In this document: piece after piece, positions 55,458 to 64,000 of the stretch
Position numbering within the stretch: position 1 is the stretch's first letter
How the letters are laid out: every line of letters begins with the position of its first letter
Source of the DNA: Blasia pusilla
Taxonomy: Eukaryota; Marchantiophyta; Marchantiopsida; Blasiales
Assembly: GCA_050084515.1 (NCBI GenBank)
Contig: CM114272.1
Coordinates: 54,002,001 to 54,066,000, forward strand
Length of the DNA stretch: 64,000 nucleotides
Reading direction: 5' to 3'
Made by a program: the position numbers and the translations under genes
Notes under the pieces: generated by a model
What the model saw: only the letters and a program-made list of their open reading frames with translations
Databases searched by the model: none
Told to the model about the DNA's origin: nothing

Positions 55458-56054
55458 AGACCACCTGAAAGCCACGTCGGCGGAAAGGCCTTACATTCCC
55501 CACGTGGACGCCCAGTTCGACACGTGGTACCTGCTGCGGCTCCACACTTGGCACAGGCAAGAGCGAGTTCCAAGCAGTCGAGCTTTCCTTTCCCTCGTCG
55601 TCCGTGCGTTTCCGTCTTTCCGGTGATGAATGTGCGCCGTTTCTCTGTTACAAATGTACGCCCCTGAGACGTGGAAAGAAACCCCGAACGATGCGATTCG
55701 GTTGGCCACGAAATTCCAAAATGCCGGGCAGGCCACAACCGCAAATCGGCGGGCTCTCGAGGTGAGTCGGCCGTTCAGCAGGGTCGCCATGCCGTCAGGT
55801 TTTGTGCTGAGGCACAGATGGCAGCAGTGGAGTTCAGCAGTGATAAATTGCCGTCTGGTTCATTCGGAGAGCCGGATGGGCCCTAGGGAAATTGGATTGG
55901 CTGTTTGTTTCCCGGAGATCCTGGAGTCGATTTTCGGAATGGGGTTCGTGATTGTGCTCTGGATCAAACTGTCGCCGTCTGAATGGAGGTGTCTGTCCGT
56001 GGTAGAGCAAATTCATGGCAATCCGGTGCGGGTATGACCACCCAGTCTCTGCGG
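55458..56054. other. Upstream region of the F-box gene
   Basis: GC-rich. A plus-strand frame at 55630-56037 (135 codons) and several antisense frames have no known motif. This may be promoter, 5' UTR or intron of the F-box gene. Confidence 0.35.
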
Positions 56055-56105
56055 CTGCAGGTGGTTGTGTAGTTTGTCCTGCACAAACTACACAACCACC
56101 TGCAG
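56055..56105. other. Perfect 23-bp hairpin with 5-nt loop
   Basis: Left arm 56055-56077 starts CTGCAGGTGGTTGTGTAG; right arm 56083-56105 is its exact complement; loop CCTGC. It lies about 430 bp upstream of the F-box ATG, possibly within its transcript. Confidence 0.9.
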
Positions 56106-56538
56106 AAACCACACAAGAAGGTGTTGGGATTCTTCGGAACCACTCATCCAGGCGGCGAGGAGATAAAGGCAGCAGCGGCAGCAGATAACAACCCGTCAGC
56201 AGATGAGATCGTGCTGAAATTGAAAGAAGTTTTCTCCGCATGTACTGGGGACTTTGCTTGGTCTGTGCTCGGCCTTGTGCTCGTTCAGCATCATTCCGGC
56301 TCACACATTGTGTTTCTGTCCAGAGCTGGCATGAGACGGGTTTTAACGTTTCTATCTGTTGGTGGAGTGGAGACAGTTGTCCTTGGGCCGAACCGCTCTC
56401 AAGGTTGGATGATAGAGTTTGCCTGGTGATTGGAGAATCTGTGGAATTCTTAACCAATTGCTCTCTGGGATTACGATTTCTCCGTCGTCCTGAGTTATGG
56501 TGCTGGTACAAACGACCTAACCGTTTTCTCCTGAGCCC

Positions 56539-57360
56539 ATGAGAGCTTTCGAAATGGATGTGGAGCCGGGGAAATGGCCCCTCTGGTGCCTCGTGCTCGG
56601 TGTGCTGGATGGTAAAAGTCTTGCGAAGTGTTGCTGCGTTTCCAGGAAATGGTTGCAGATTGCGAGCCACAATCTGTTCTGGAAGACCTTGTGCGTCGCC
56701 AAGTGGCCTTCTCTGGCTTTGGCGGAGGGCTCGAACATCGTGCAAAGGTCGGGAGGTTTTCAGAAATTCTACGCACTACGAATGAAGGCGTTGGTTCCTT
56801 CTCTGACGTTCGAGCAGACAAAGCTGAAAATGAGCGACCTCGTCTTCTTTTTGGAAGTTACTCTCTCGAATCACAGCACCCCGATCTATTCCTTCGTCAA
56901 GGAAGGGCAAGATCTTCAGCAAGTGGTGTCCACATGCCCCCATGCCGACTCCGACCTCTTCCGATTCGTCATCGATGTTGCAGATGGTTTGCCCAAACCT
57001 TCCAGCCGAGACGGCGGGCCCAGGGGTTGGACGAAAGATGAGATGAAAAAGTTTCAAGTGAGCTGGGCTGTAATGGAGAAAACCAGCCTCAAATTACTGC
57101 AACTGCAGCCAGCGAGGAAGGGATTGACTATGGGTATGTCGTGCGTCTACTCCACTGTGCTTCCCGACCATTCATGTGGCCCCTCCGTGGGCCTGAGCCA
57201 TAGTGCCGAAGTGGACATACTGCTCGCTGCCAGCGGATCCGACTCTACTTTTCTGTTGCAACAGCTCAGGTTCGGATTCCTCATCTCCAACCTCTGGAGA
57301 TTCTTCACCAAAGTCCAGGGCCTCTGTTATCTGGACCACATTTTCCACCATAAATTGTAG
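56539..57360 (+). CDS. F-box protein, At5g39250-like
   Basis: 273 residues in a single open frame. An N-terminal F-box spans about residues 13-51: LWCLVLGVLDGKSLAKCC and VSRKWLQIASHNLFWKTLC. It is followed by KWPSLALAEG and FQKFYALRMKAL, the arrangement of small plant F-box proteins that couple a substrate to an SCF ubiquitin ligase. The substrate is unknown. The ATG at 56539 is the first in frame; the second Met, at 56554-56556, is six residues on (MDVEPGKW) and is equally possible. The last ~60 residues (from about LSHSAEVD) look less conserved and could be retained intron or altered C-terminus. A 303-codon antisense frame overlaps its start and is judged a shadow. Confidence 0.75.
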   Translation: MRAFEMDVEPGKWPLWCLVLGVLDGKSLAKCCCVSRKWLQIASHNLFWKTLCVAKWPSLALAEGSNIVQRSGGFQKFYALRMKALVPSLTFEQTKLKMSDLVFFLEVTLSNHSTPIYSFVKEGQDLQQVVSTCPHADSDLFRFVIDVADGLPKPSSRDGGPRGWTKDEMKKFQVSWAVMEKTSLKLLQLQPARKGLTMGMSCVYSTVLPDHSCGPSVGLSHSAEVDILLAASGSDSTFLLQQLRFGFLISNLWRFFTKVQGLCYLDHIFHHKL

Positions 57361-57433
57361 TCCCACTGTTATCGACGACACAACAACACTTAGTGGACTA
57401 ACTAGTTTCTTTGTAGTGTCGGTACATTTAGCT

Positions 57434-57730
57434 AGATAGCTGCATCCAACAGTGAGTGGATATGTAGATAGCTGCATCCAGCAGTAAGTGGATATGCATC
57501 TTCATGGTGTAGAACATTGTTTTTTCCTCCGTCAGTTGAGGTCGCATTGGTACCTACGACACAGATCATTGAACATCATTTCATCAACTAATTTGTTTCT
57601 TTATAGAGCGAGTCCACTTCGCTGTAGGTAGCGGCATCCAGCAGTGAGAGGAGATGCATCCTGTGCAGAGCTAGTCCACTTATCTGTAACTAGCAGCATC
57701 CAGTAGTGAGCGGGTATGCATCCTGAATTT
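57434..57730 (+). repeat. Four copies of a ~35-bp motif downstream of the F-box gene
   Basis: The motif AGCTGCATCCAGCAGTGAG (or a close variant) followed by GGATATGCATC occurs at about 57438, 57470, 57626 and 57691. The first two are tandem, and the last two are about 65 bp apart. Between them sits a shared GAGCGAGTCCACTT/GAGCTAGTCCACTT block. It lies within the likely 3' UTR or just after it. Confidence 0.8.
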
Positions 57731-58488
57731 GCACCAACGTGCCATTGCGCAAACCCCAGATGGCTACGAAACACAGCTACCCTTGAGATTGCAGCAAATG
57801 GGAATGGACCGCATGAATACGGATGAACTTTTTGCCACTGGAATAGTGGCCATCGTCTGCTTGCGTTCTGAAGTGTAACTGGGGATTGCAAAAGATCATG
57901 AGAGACTCGATCTCATCTTCGTACACTCCACTTACGTGTTACACCACAACAAAACGAGCGCACAATACACACTCTTACCTTCGGCGATCGTGGGTAGAAC
58001 AAGAATGCCTAAAAGTGGGATGGGGTGAGAGGAGGGTCATAGAGAACTATTTACCACATGCACGACTCTTCCATTCCCACATAAGATTTGTAGTGAAAGT
58101 GTACCGCGATATCTAAAGAGCATCTCCATCGTAAGCGTGTTAATGGGAACTAATGTACAACTTCTAATGGAATTCAAGCGGATCTCATTTAAACTTATTG
58201 AAATGTTTTTCCTTTCTACATCTTCATAATTAAAAATAGAAGAAAAAAGAAAAGAGTATACGGTTTGAGAACTTCTTCCTCTAGTAATTTTGGCTCACTC
58301 TCGTGAAGCCACGCGTACCAAAAAGTCAAATAGACATAACCCAACTTAAATTAGTCTCGTGAAGACATTACCAAAAAGTTAAATAGACAGATGACGGTGA
58401 TGACACAACATGCCTTTCTCACGAGCGATGTTTGCCCATGCATAGCGCGGACATTTTACGTGTTATCATAAAAAAATGATGACTATGA
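57731..58488. other. Intergenic, nothing recognised
   Basis: GC content falls steadily after the F-box gene. Short open frames only. Confidence 0.3.
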
Positions 58489-58615
58489 CTTAACTCCGGA
58501 CACTTCTTGATTCACAACCTCACGGTGAAAAGCATTATACTGGTGTGTTATTACCAAAAACGGATTAGTATGACTTAACTTTGGACACCTCTTGATTCAG
58601 AACCTCACGGTCAAA
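58489..58615 (+). repeat. Short direct duplication (80-bp offset)
   Basis: ATGACTTAACTCCGGACAC...TTGATTCACAACCTCACGG at 58489-58535 recurs with few changes at 58569-58615. Confidence 0.8.
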
Positions 58616-59562
58616 TGTACATGTTACCACGTCTAGCTCAAATGGACATATTATCACGTCCAGGTAAGAACAAAATATGAGGAAGGGGTGGCTTTTTAGC
58701 CGTGCGATGCACCATAAGGTGAGATGATTGGACACACGTTGAATACAATTTAATTTAGAAAGAAAGAAAAAAAAATGATAAAACTTTTTTACAATACTCG
58801 AGACAATTTTTTATATATTTTCCTTAATTGATTGTGGAGAAAAGAATTTATCCTTATTCCAATCCTTATCTTTTAATATCTACAAGAAAACTACATATTT
58901 TGATGATTTTTTTCTCCCTAACGAGAGATTAATCGTTTTTCCCAATCCAACTTGAAAATTAAAAATAATTTCGAAATAAGATTTCTCTCATTATTTTGAA
59001 AAATAAGTCTTGTCTCATTAGTGTCCTATTATCCTTTTAATTTTTCCCAAATGGAAACTTAATTTTCACTCAACTAAATTAGAAATTAAATTTTGTCATA
59101 ATTTTTTCAACATTAACTTTGAAAAAATAATTTTAAATTTTCAAATAAGAAAAAATAATAAAAATGAACGAGACTCTAGAAGATTTCATCAAGAAAGATG
59201 TTTGAATTTGAGTTAATTAATTATTATTAAAATAATAATTATAATAAGTAACCTAATTATAAAAATCTTCCCTATTCTTGTTTTCTCCTTAATATAAGGT
59301 AATTTAAAAAAAAAATCTTTTTGAACTTGCTTCATGGACAAATTTGATAGGTATCATTCATTCATTCATTGGTCTTCAAAGTGAGCTAATGCCCTTAATA
59401 GTGTGATGATGATTTTTTAAATTATAAACACCTAAAATTTCGCGACAATGCTTCTTTCCATAGAGGCTTAAACATGTTCATGAAAATTTGGTGTTCATTG
59501 ATTTTCCACACAAAGTCACTAGTAAAACGCTACATGAGGAATGAATAAGATCAAAAGAGGAA
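58616..59562. other. Very AT-rich spacer
   Basis: Long runs of A/T with poly-A and poly-T tracts and no open frame of note. Confidence 0.4.
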
Positions 59563-59752
59563 TCTATATTATTATTGGAGAATGCTCTTTCATTTTGCAA
59601 AATTCCTTTCGATGATAAAATATTTTCAACCAATAGGATCTCTTCTTATGAATTAATAGTATCATTCAAAATGATTTAAAGTTGCATTTGAGGATTTTGA
59701 AAGGGAATTATGAGATGTAATTTAGAACTGTGCATTGCACGGTTTACGCTAG
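59563..59752 (+). mobile_element. Non-autonomous Helitron (190 bp)
   Basis: It starts TCTATATTATTATTGG and ends ACGCTAG. The flanking bases are A on the left and T on the right, the normal A-T insertion site. A short hairpin GTGCA-T-TGCAC sits nine bases before the CTAG end (59730-59740). These three features together define Helitrons. No Rep-helicase gene is present. Confidence 0.85.
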
Positions 59753-60847
59753 TTATAACATACTAGTGCATGCCTATCTAGCCGCAACAATTCATTAGGA
59801 AAATGTTCAAGATGGGATGAATGCTTTGCAATGCATGGCTAGTGATAGGTAGTTCAAATTCCCCTTAATTATTCTAAAATGTGACTTTGCGTGGTTGAGA
59901 TCTTGATTTTCTTAGGGAGATGAGGTAAGGGGCCTACTTCGTATTCAACAAAATATTCTTCTATTTGACGATAATTTCTTTGGAAAGTTATTTGGGATCC
60001 CCTTAGGAATTATGAGTACAATGAAAAGCCAACACAAAACTTATAACCCTTTGGTATAAGATTAAAATTTGTAAATGTTTATCATAGAGCAACAAACAAT
60101 TATGTTATTCTGTGCAACTTTTTTAGCTTTATTGAATATTATCCGACAGCACTGGTCAAATGGCCAAATACCTTATTAAATTAGACCAAAGGGCTGTTTG
60201 AGACGTTTGAGCCAAATTTAGAGTTGAAAGATCAACCCCAATCTCAGAGAATCACTAATTATCACAGTATGATAGAACACCATTAATTAATTTCGTCATG
60301 TAGAACCACGACGTAGACGCTTCTACCCTCTCAAAAGATAGAGGGTACCATCCTTTATTTGATTTTGGTTGCCGAAGTGGATATCTAAAATGCTTGCAAT
60401 ATGAGATAAGAGGTAGAAAGTTCCATAGAATTGATATGTTGAGAGATTGGAATCAAAAGGACTTGAAGGTTGAATTAACCTTCCAAATAATTTTTCTAAG
60501 AGTGTACGTGCAGGTTTACATGATGGGTTTAGGGATAATAGTTTGATTGGTGCAACAAGGGTATTGAATCCTCTACATATGCCTTCAAGGGTAGTGGGTT
60601 GAAGAGTTGGGATTGTAAAGAGGTAGATGAGTTGTGTACATATTTTGGAGGGGCACTACCATTAAGTAGTCATTTGCAACCTGCTCTTGTAAACCTCGGA
60701 GCAATTAAATAAGAATTTTAATCATTCAAGCTCATATCCACAATTTAGTGGAGGGGCATAAACGTTCAATACTCATAGGCTATGGTAAGTTGGATTTCAT
60801 ATTTGCATAATAATATAAGTTCTCTAATCTACCTATGTTTAACTTTT
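59753..60847. other. Possible upstream part of a decayed hAT transposase
   Basis: Scattered plus-strand fragments (for example, around 60560-60720, MPSRVVGLKSWDCKEVDELC) could belong to the hAT protein whose end is at 60848-61123, but stops are frequent. Otherwise AT-rich. Confidence 0.3.
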
Positions 60848-61123
60848 AAGTTAGTTGATATTGCTAGAGTACTATGTGTGAGTACTACTATTTGTAAGAG
60901 AGCTTTCTCTATTCATAATATTATAAAGAGAAAAACTTATAATACATTGACAACATAACATTTGGATGCTAGACCTAAGATATCCTTACAAGGGCCAATA
61001 CTTGATTACGAGGATCTTTTGGTTGAATTAGTAGTACTTTGGAAAAAATTTGCACACTTTAGACATGTATATTCCAATCATGAGAAATGTGTCTTTGACA
61101 TTCCCATAGAAGCAACCAATTAG
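60848..61123 (+). pseudogene. hAT transposase C-terminal dimerisation region, remnant
   Basis: One frame reads KLVDIARVLCVSTTICKRAFS, IHNIIKRKTYNTL, a stop, HLDARPKISLQGP and DYEDLLVELVVLWK. The pattern of Ser/Thr-rich strand, CxRAFS, NxIK and basic stretch is the hAT family dimerisation domain. One internal TAA and no recognisable upstream catalytic part. Confidence 0.7.
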
Positions 61124-62642
61124 GTTGGGAGTGCTACAAGTCCACTTATTCCACAAGTGTAAGATAGTGGTGGAGGGAAGGGGGAAGGGGGAAACCCTTT
61201 TGTAATACCTTCGAGTTTTTTTATTATGAGCTTCAAGTATTATGGAGGGGTAGGATCCTTGGCTCCTAATTAGTGAGAGGCCTAGCCCAGTTCCAATCTG
61301 ACTAAGGATGTTATTTTGAAAGGATCATACGGGCAATAAGAGCAAATGAGATTGTCTATGAGGAATTGTAGTTTTAATGTTTAACCTAATGCAATTATGA
61401 TCCTTGGCTCCCAAAGGGGGGGAGGCTTCACGAAGTTGAAATTTTGCTAAGGATGTGATGGAAAGATGGAGGGAAAAGAAAGGGGAGGAAGATGTGTAAA
61501 AAAATTGGGAAGTATGGAAAGAAATGGTAGACTTGGGAAGGAACAGTGAGAAATTTATTTTTTAGCTAGCACAGTTTGACGTCTGCTAAAATGTTTTTGC
61601 CTACGCAAAGGCTCGCTTGACATATTTTCTGACGGTTATATTCGTCCTTGTTGCACGTGTATGGTGTTCTCTTTGCTAGGTCCGTCTGTCTGCCTTCAAA
61701 ATGCACCAAAGGAACTCAATTTTTATTAGAATTTACCCTCTATAAGGAATTACCTAAGAAAATTAAATCACCCATGTATTTTATCCATTTCCTACTAGAA
61801 CACTTAACATGATTTCTACCACTACCATTCAAGTGATGGAAATTTTTAGGTTTTCGGGAAAAAACTCCCTAGACTTTGTTCCATATTCGAGAATTATATG
61901 GATATCATCCCCTACCTTTGACTCACTCTAATGTCATCGTTCAATGGATCAAAGAAAATGGAGGGCAGAGGAATCGCAAATATGTGCGATTGTAGGATAG
62001 AAGCGTTGAACATGTTTGCTAGAGAGTTCATCGGATGGAGTGAATATTTTGGGCTATTCGAGATCACAAATACAGCTAAGTAAACAAGCCATGAATAAAA
62101 GACTCACAAAAGTAGGCCATATCTCACCCTGGGCTATGAAAAAAATAGAAACTCTTAAAGTCTAATCTCACTTTCAACATAAATAGCATAAAAAACTAGA
62201 GAAGCATGTCTACCAACAAGACCCTCCTACAAGGACCTCTCCTAACTACTATTTTAAAAAAATGACGAATATGTGGAAGGTCTGTAGTAAAAAATGCCAT
62301 ATCGAAATTCATTCACTTTCCGCTTCATTTTGAAGCTCGGTGGGAAAATACCAAAAACGTACCTCTTGCTGGTAAGAGCTACTTGGACATCCAAAGAAGC
62401 TCCGAAAAGACTCGAAGACACCTCAATTTCCTATTCCCTATGTCTTGCCTGCTCGGTGAAGTGTGAAGACATGGCGGCCACCCAAGAGTCAAATGAGTCG
62501 AATGGATGGCATGCATGTGGATTCGAGACAATTGGTGCAATAACACATGCGTTTTGCCCCGAAAACGGAACTAGGTGGGCTAACACGCTTCCGAGGCTAG
62601 AGGAGGACACCTTGTATTACCGCATGGTGCCATTGGTACCAA
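61124..62642. other. Intergenic, nothing firmly recognised
   Basis: AT-rich. A 141-codon plus-strand frame begins at 62294 but contains no motif and runs into the Helitron-like start at 62643, so I do not call it a gene. Confidence 0.35.
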
Positions 62643-62830
62643 TCTATATTATTATTGGCAAGTGCCTCTTCATTTTGCAAACTCCTCTCCTCTTGACCCT
62701 TGGCATTTTCAGCCAATAGAATTGCTTGCCTTTTGAATCAACATGATTATTCAAAATGGATTTAAAATGGCCAACAAACTTTAAGAGTTAATCAATGGGA
62801 GATAATTCTTTACCTAGTTTTAGAGAGTGT
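62643..62830 (+). mobile_element. Helitron-like 5' end, related to 59563-59752
   Basis: It starts TCTATATTATTATTGG after an A, and continues with CATTTTGCAAA and TTTTCAGCCAATAG-like blocks also present at 59590-59640. No CTAG-type 3' end with hairpin is found downstream, so it is truncated or its end has decayed. Confidence 0.5.
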
Positions 62831-63361
62831 CCTTTCATTTTGCAAACTCGACTCCCTAGACATTCAATACTCTCAATCACAATTTTGAGAATTAATTATC
62901 ATTTCATGAGATAATTTAAACACCAGCATGGCACTAGTTCCCTAATTGAGGATCGAGAGGCCCTCGGTTTGTGTAAATCATTAGGTTGGGAAACCTTATT
63001 ACAATTTTAGTTTGGGAACCTTGCTCTTGCATATGTCGACAAATCGCAACATTGCAAGCAATTATGGGCTGCCATCATCCCGAAACAAATCATAATTTCT
63101 TTTGAAACAAAATAGATATGCAACTAAAATGCTCTTACAAAACTTCGTAGGATTTTAGAGGTTAATCCCCTAAAAATTCCCCAAAGAGGCAAGTTTGGCA
63201 GAGGATGAGAGCACTCCACAAATAAACTTTAGAGGTTTATTTATTTTCCAATAAATTAGTGGAATTGCTTTTTCGAAGGCATTAGAACAATAATCTATAC
63301 TAGCATCCTATCAGTGCTATTCACGGAAGAAAAAATCACGGGAAACAAGTCCGTCATATTT
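62831..63361. other. AT-rich spacer
   Basis: A second TTTCATTTTGCAAACTC block near 62830 hints at more Helitron-family sequence. No gene seen. Confidence 0.3.
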
Positions 63362-63670
63362 GTTACCTTAGCTCTTCTATTAAAAAGTACATATATCAAT
63401 ACGGGATGAGTGCAAAAAGCATCGGAGACGACACCATATAAAAAGATTTTTAGTATGACGTCGACACCAATAATATGTATAGATGTATACCTTAGTTCTT
63501 TTATTAAAAAGTACATGTATCAATACGGGATGAATGCAAAAAGCATTGGTATCCACACCATATAAAAAGATTACTAGTAGTAATATGGCGTCCACACCAA
63601 TAATATATGTAAATCTATACCAGATAAAAGGATTCCTAGTATCACGTAGACACCAATTATAAATATCTAT
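63362..63670 (+). repeat. Tandem repeat of ~125 bp, two and a half copies
   Basis: ACCTTAGCTCTTCTATTAAA, AATACGGGATGAGTGCAAAA, CACCATATAAAAAGATT and GACACCAATAATAT recur at 63362-63487 and 63488-63610, with a shorter third unit to about 63670. Confidence 0.88.
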
Positions 63671-64000
63671 GTGGGAGAGTATGCTAACACCTACGAATAT
63701 GCATTAAGAAAATTTCTCACAAGCTACATGTAGCAAGATTTGAATTTATGTCCATCTTTCTTGTTTTCGTGAGTAAACACTTTTTATGCATTTGAACAAG
63801 TATCGTAATTATTCCGATTCTCAGTTTCGGAAATGTACGCCAATTCCGCGAGAGCATGCATGTAACATCTAATCTCAGTTCACAGCGAGAAGATGGCTTC
63901 GTTCATCGTCACTCTGAGTTCGTGGCAAGCCCGCCACGATTTCGTCTGTCATCCGCCATGTACGCGCGCGTGCAAATGTTGTCTCATCTCACTTCACATA
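63671..64000. other. Window end, GC rises
   Basis: After 63830 the GC content rises and an ATG-initiated frame opens at 63893. It is too short to identify and may be the start of another gene cut by the window edge. Confidence 0.25.

Noticed and set aside
55834-56745. 303-codon minus-strand open frame overlapping the F-box gene start
   Set aside because: No domain, low-complexity composition, and it is antisense to a recognisable F-box. GC-rich coding DNA often leaves an open antisense frame.
62294-62719. 141-codon plus-strand open frame
   Set aside because: No motif; the C-terminal third is the Helitron-like repeat starting at 62643.
1-64000. tRNA or rRNA genes
   Set aside because: I looked by eye for conserved tRNA box A/B combinations and rRNA cores and saw none, apart from retroelement primer-binding sites. 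A tRNAscan run would settle it.

Overview
This window looks like nuclear DNA from a repeat-rich plant (streptophyte) genome. Over 64 kb I can support only two intact host-like genes: a cytosolic pyroglutamyl-peptidase I (11971-12666, +) and a small F-box protein (56539-57360, +). Both have a plant look. The rest is nested and decayed mobile DNA (Ty3/gypsy, Ty1/copia, CACTA, Helitron, hAT, non-LTR RT remnants), satellites and AT-rich spacer. Gene density and repeat types fit a large-genome plant. A non-seed lineage is my guess and is not proven by the sequence.

Layout. 1-2.2 kb: AT-rich spacer. 2.2-11.0 kb: an array of ~330 bp repeats split by a complete Ty3/gypsy chromovirus on the minus strand (2573-9944, two ~1 kb LTRs, perfect 5-bp target duplication TAAGT, PBS and PPT visible). 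11.7-12.7 kb: the peptidase gene with a 108-bp tandem duplication just before its ATG. 14.9-16.2 kb: dispersed repeats and a CACTA-type terminus. 16.3-16.9 kb: an LTR fragment. 16.9-24.5 kb: a CACTA (En/Spm) element with a TNP2-type transposase and a second multi-exon gene, both minus strand.

25.7-45.5 kb is the most remarkable part: two related Ty3/gypsy-type elements arranged head to head (25.7-34.06 kb on minus, 34.63-45.47 kb on plus). Each carries a C5 cytosine DNA methyltransferase domain between the protease and the reverse transcriptase. The plus copy also ends its pol in a PHD-finger-like segment. The plus copy is split by a Ty1/copia element (35715-40958, TSD ACCTG). A third LTR-plus-leader fragment of what appears to be the same family lies at 46.6-47.3 kb. 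The elements are decayed, mostly by in-frame stops of the CAG-to-TAG, CGA-to-TGA and TGG-to-TAG kind, which is what methyl-cytosine deamination would leave.

47.7-64 kb: an unrecognised acidic ORF remnant, a nine-copy ~180 bp satellite array (48.58-50.22 kb), non-LTR reverse-transcriptase remnants (51.2-51.8 and 53.2-55.1 kb), a long foldback (55.18-55.46 kb), a perfect 23-bp hairpin upstream of the F-box gene, a 190-bp non-autonomous Helitron (59563-59752), a hAT dimerisation-domain remnant (60848-61123) and short tandem repeats to the end.

How it works together: the host genes are unrelated single-copy functions. The candidate novel system is the retroelement that brings its own DNA-methylation writer and possibly a chromatin reader.
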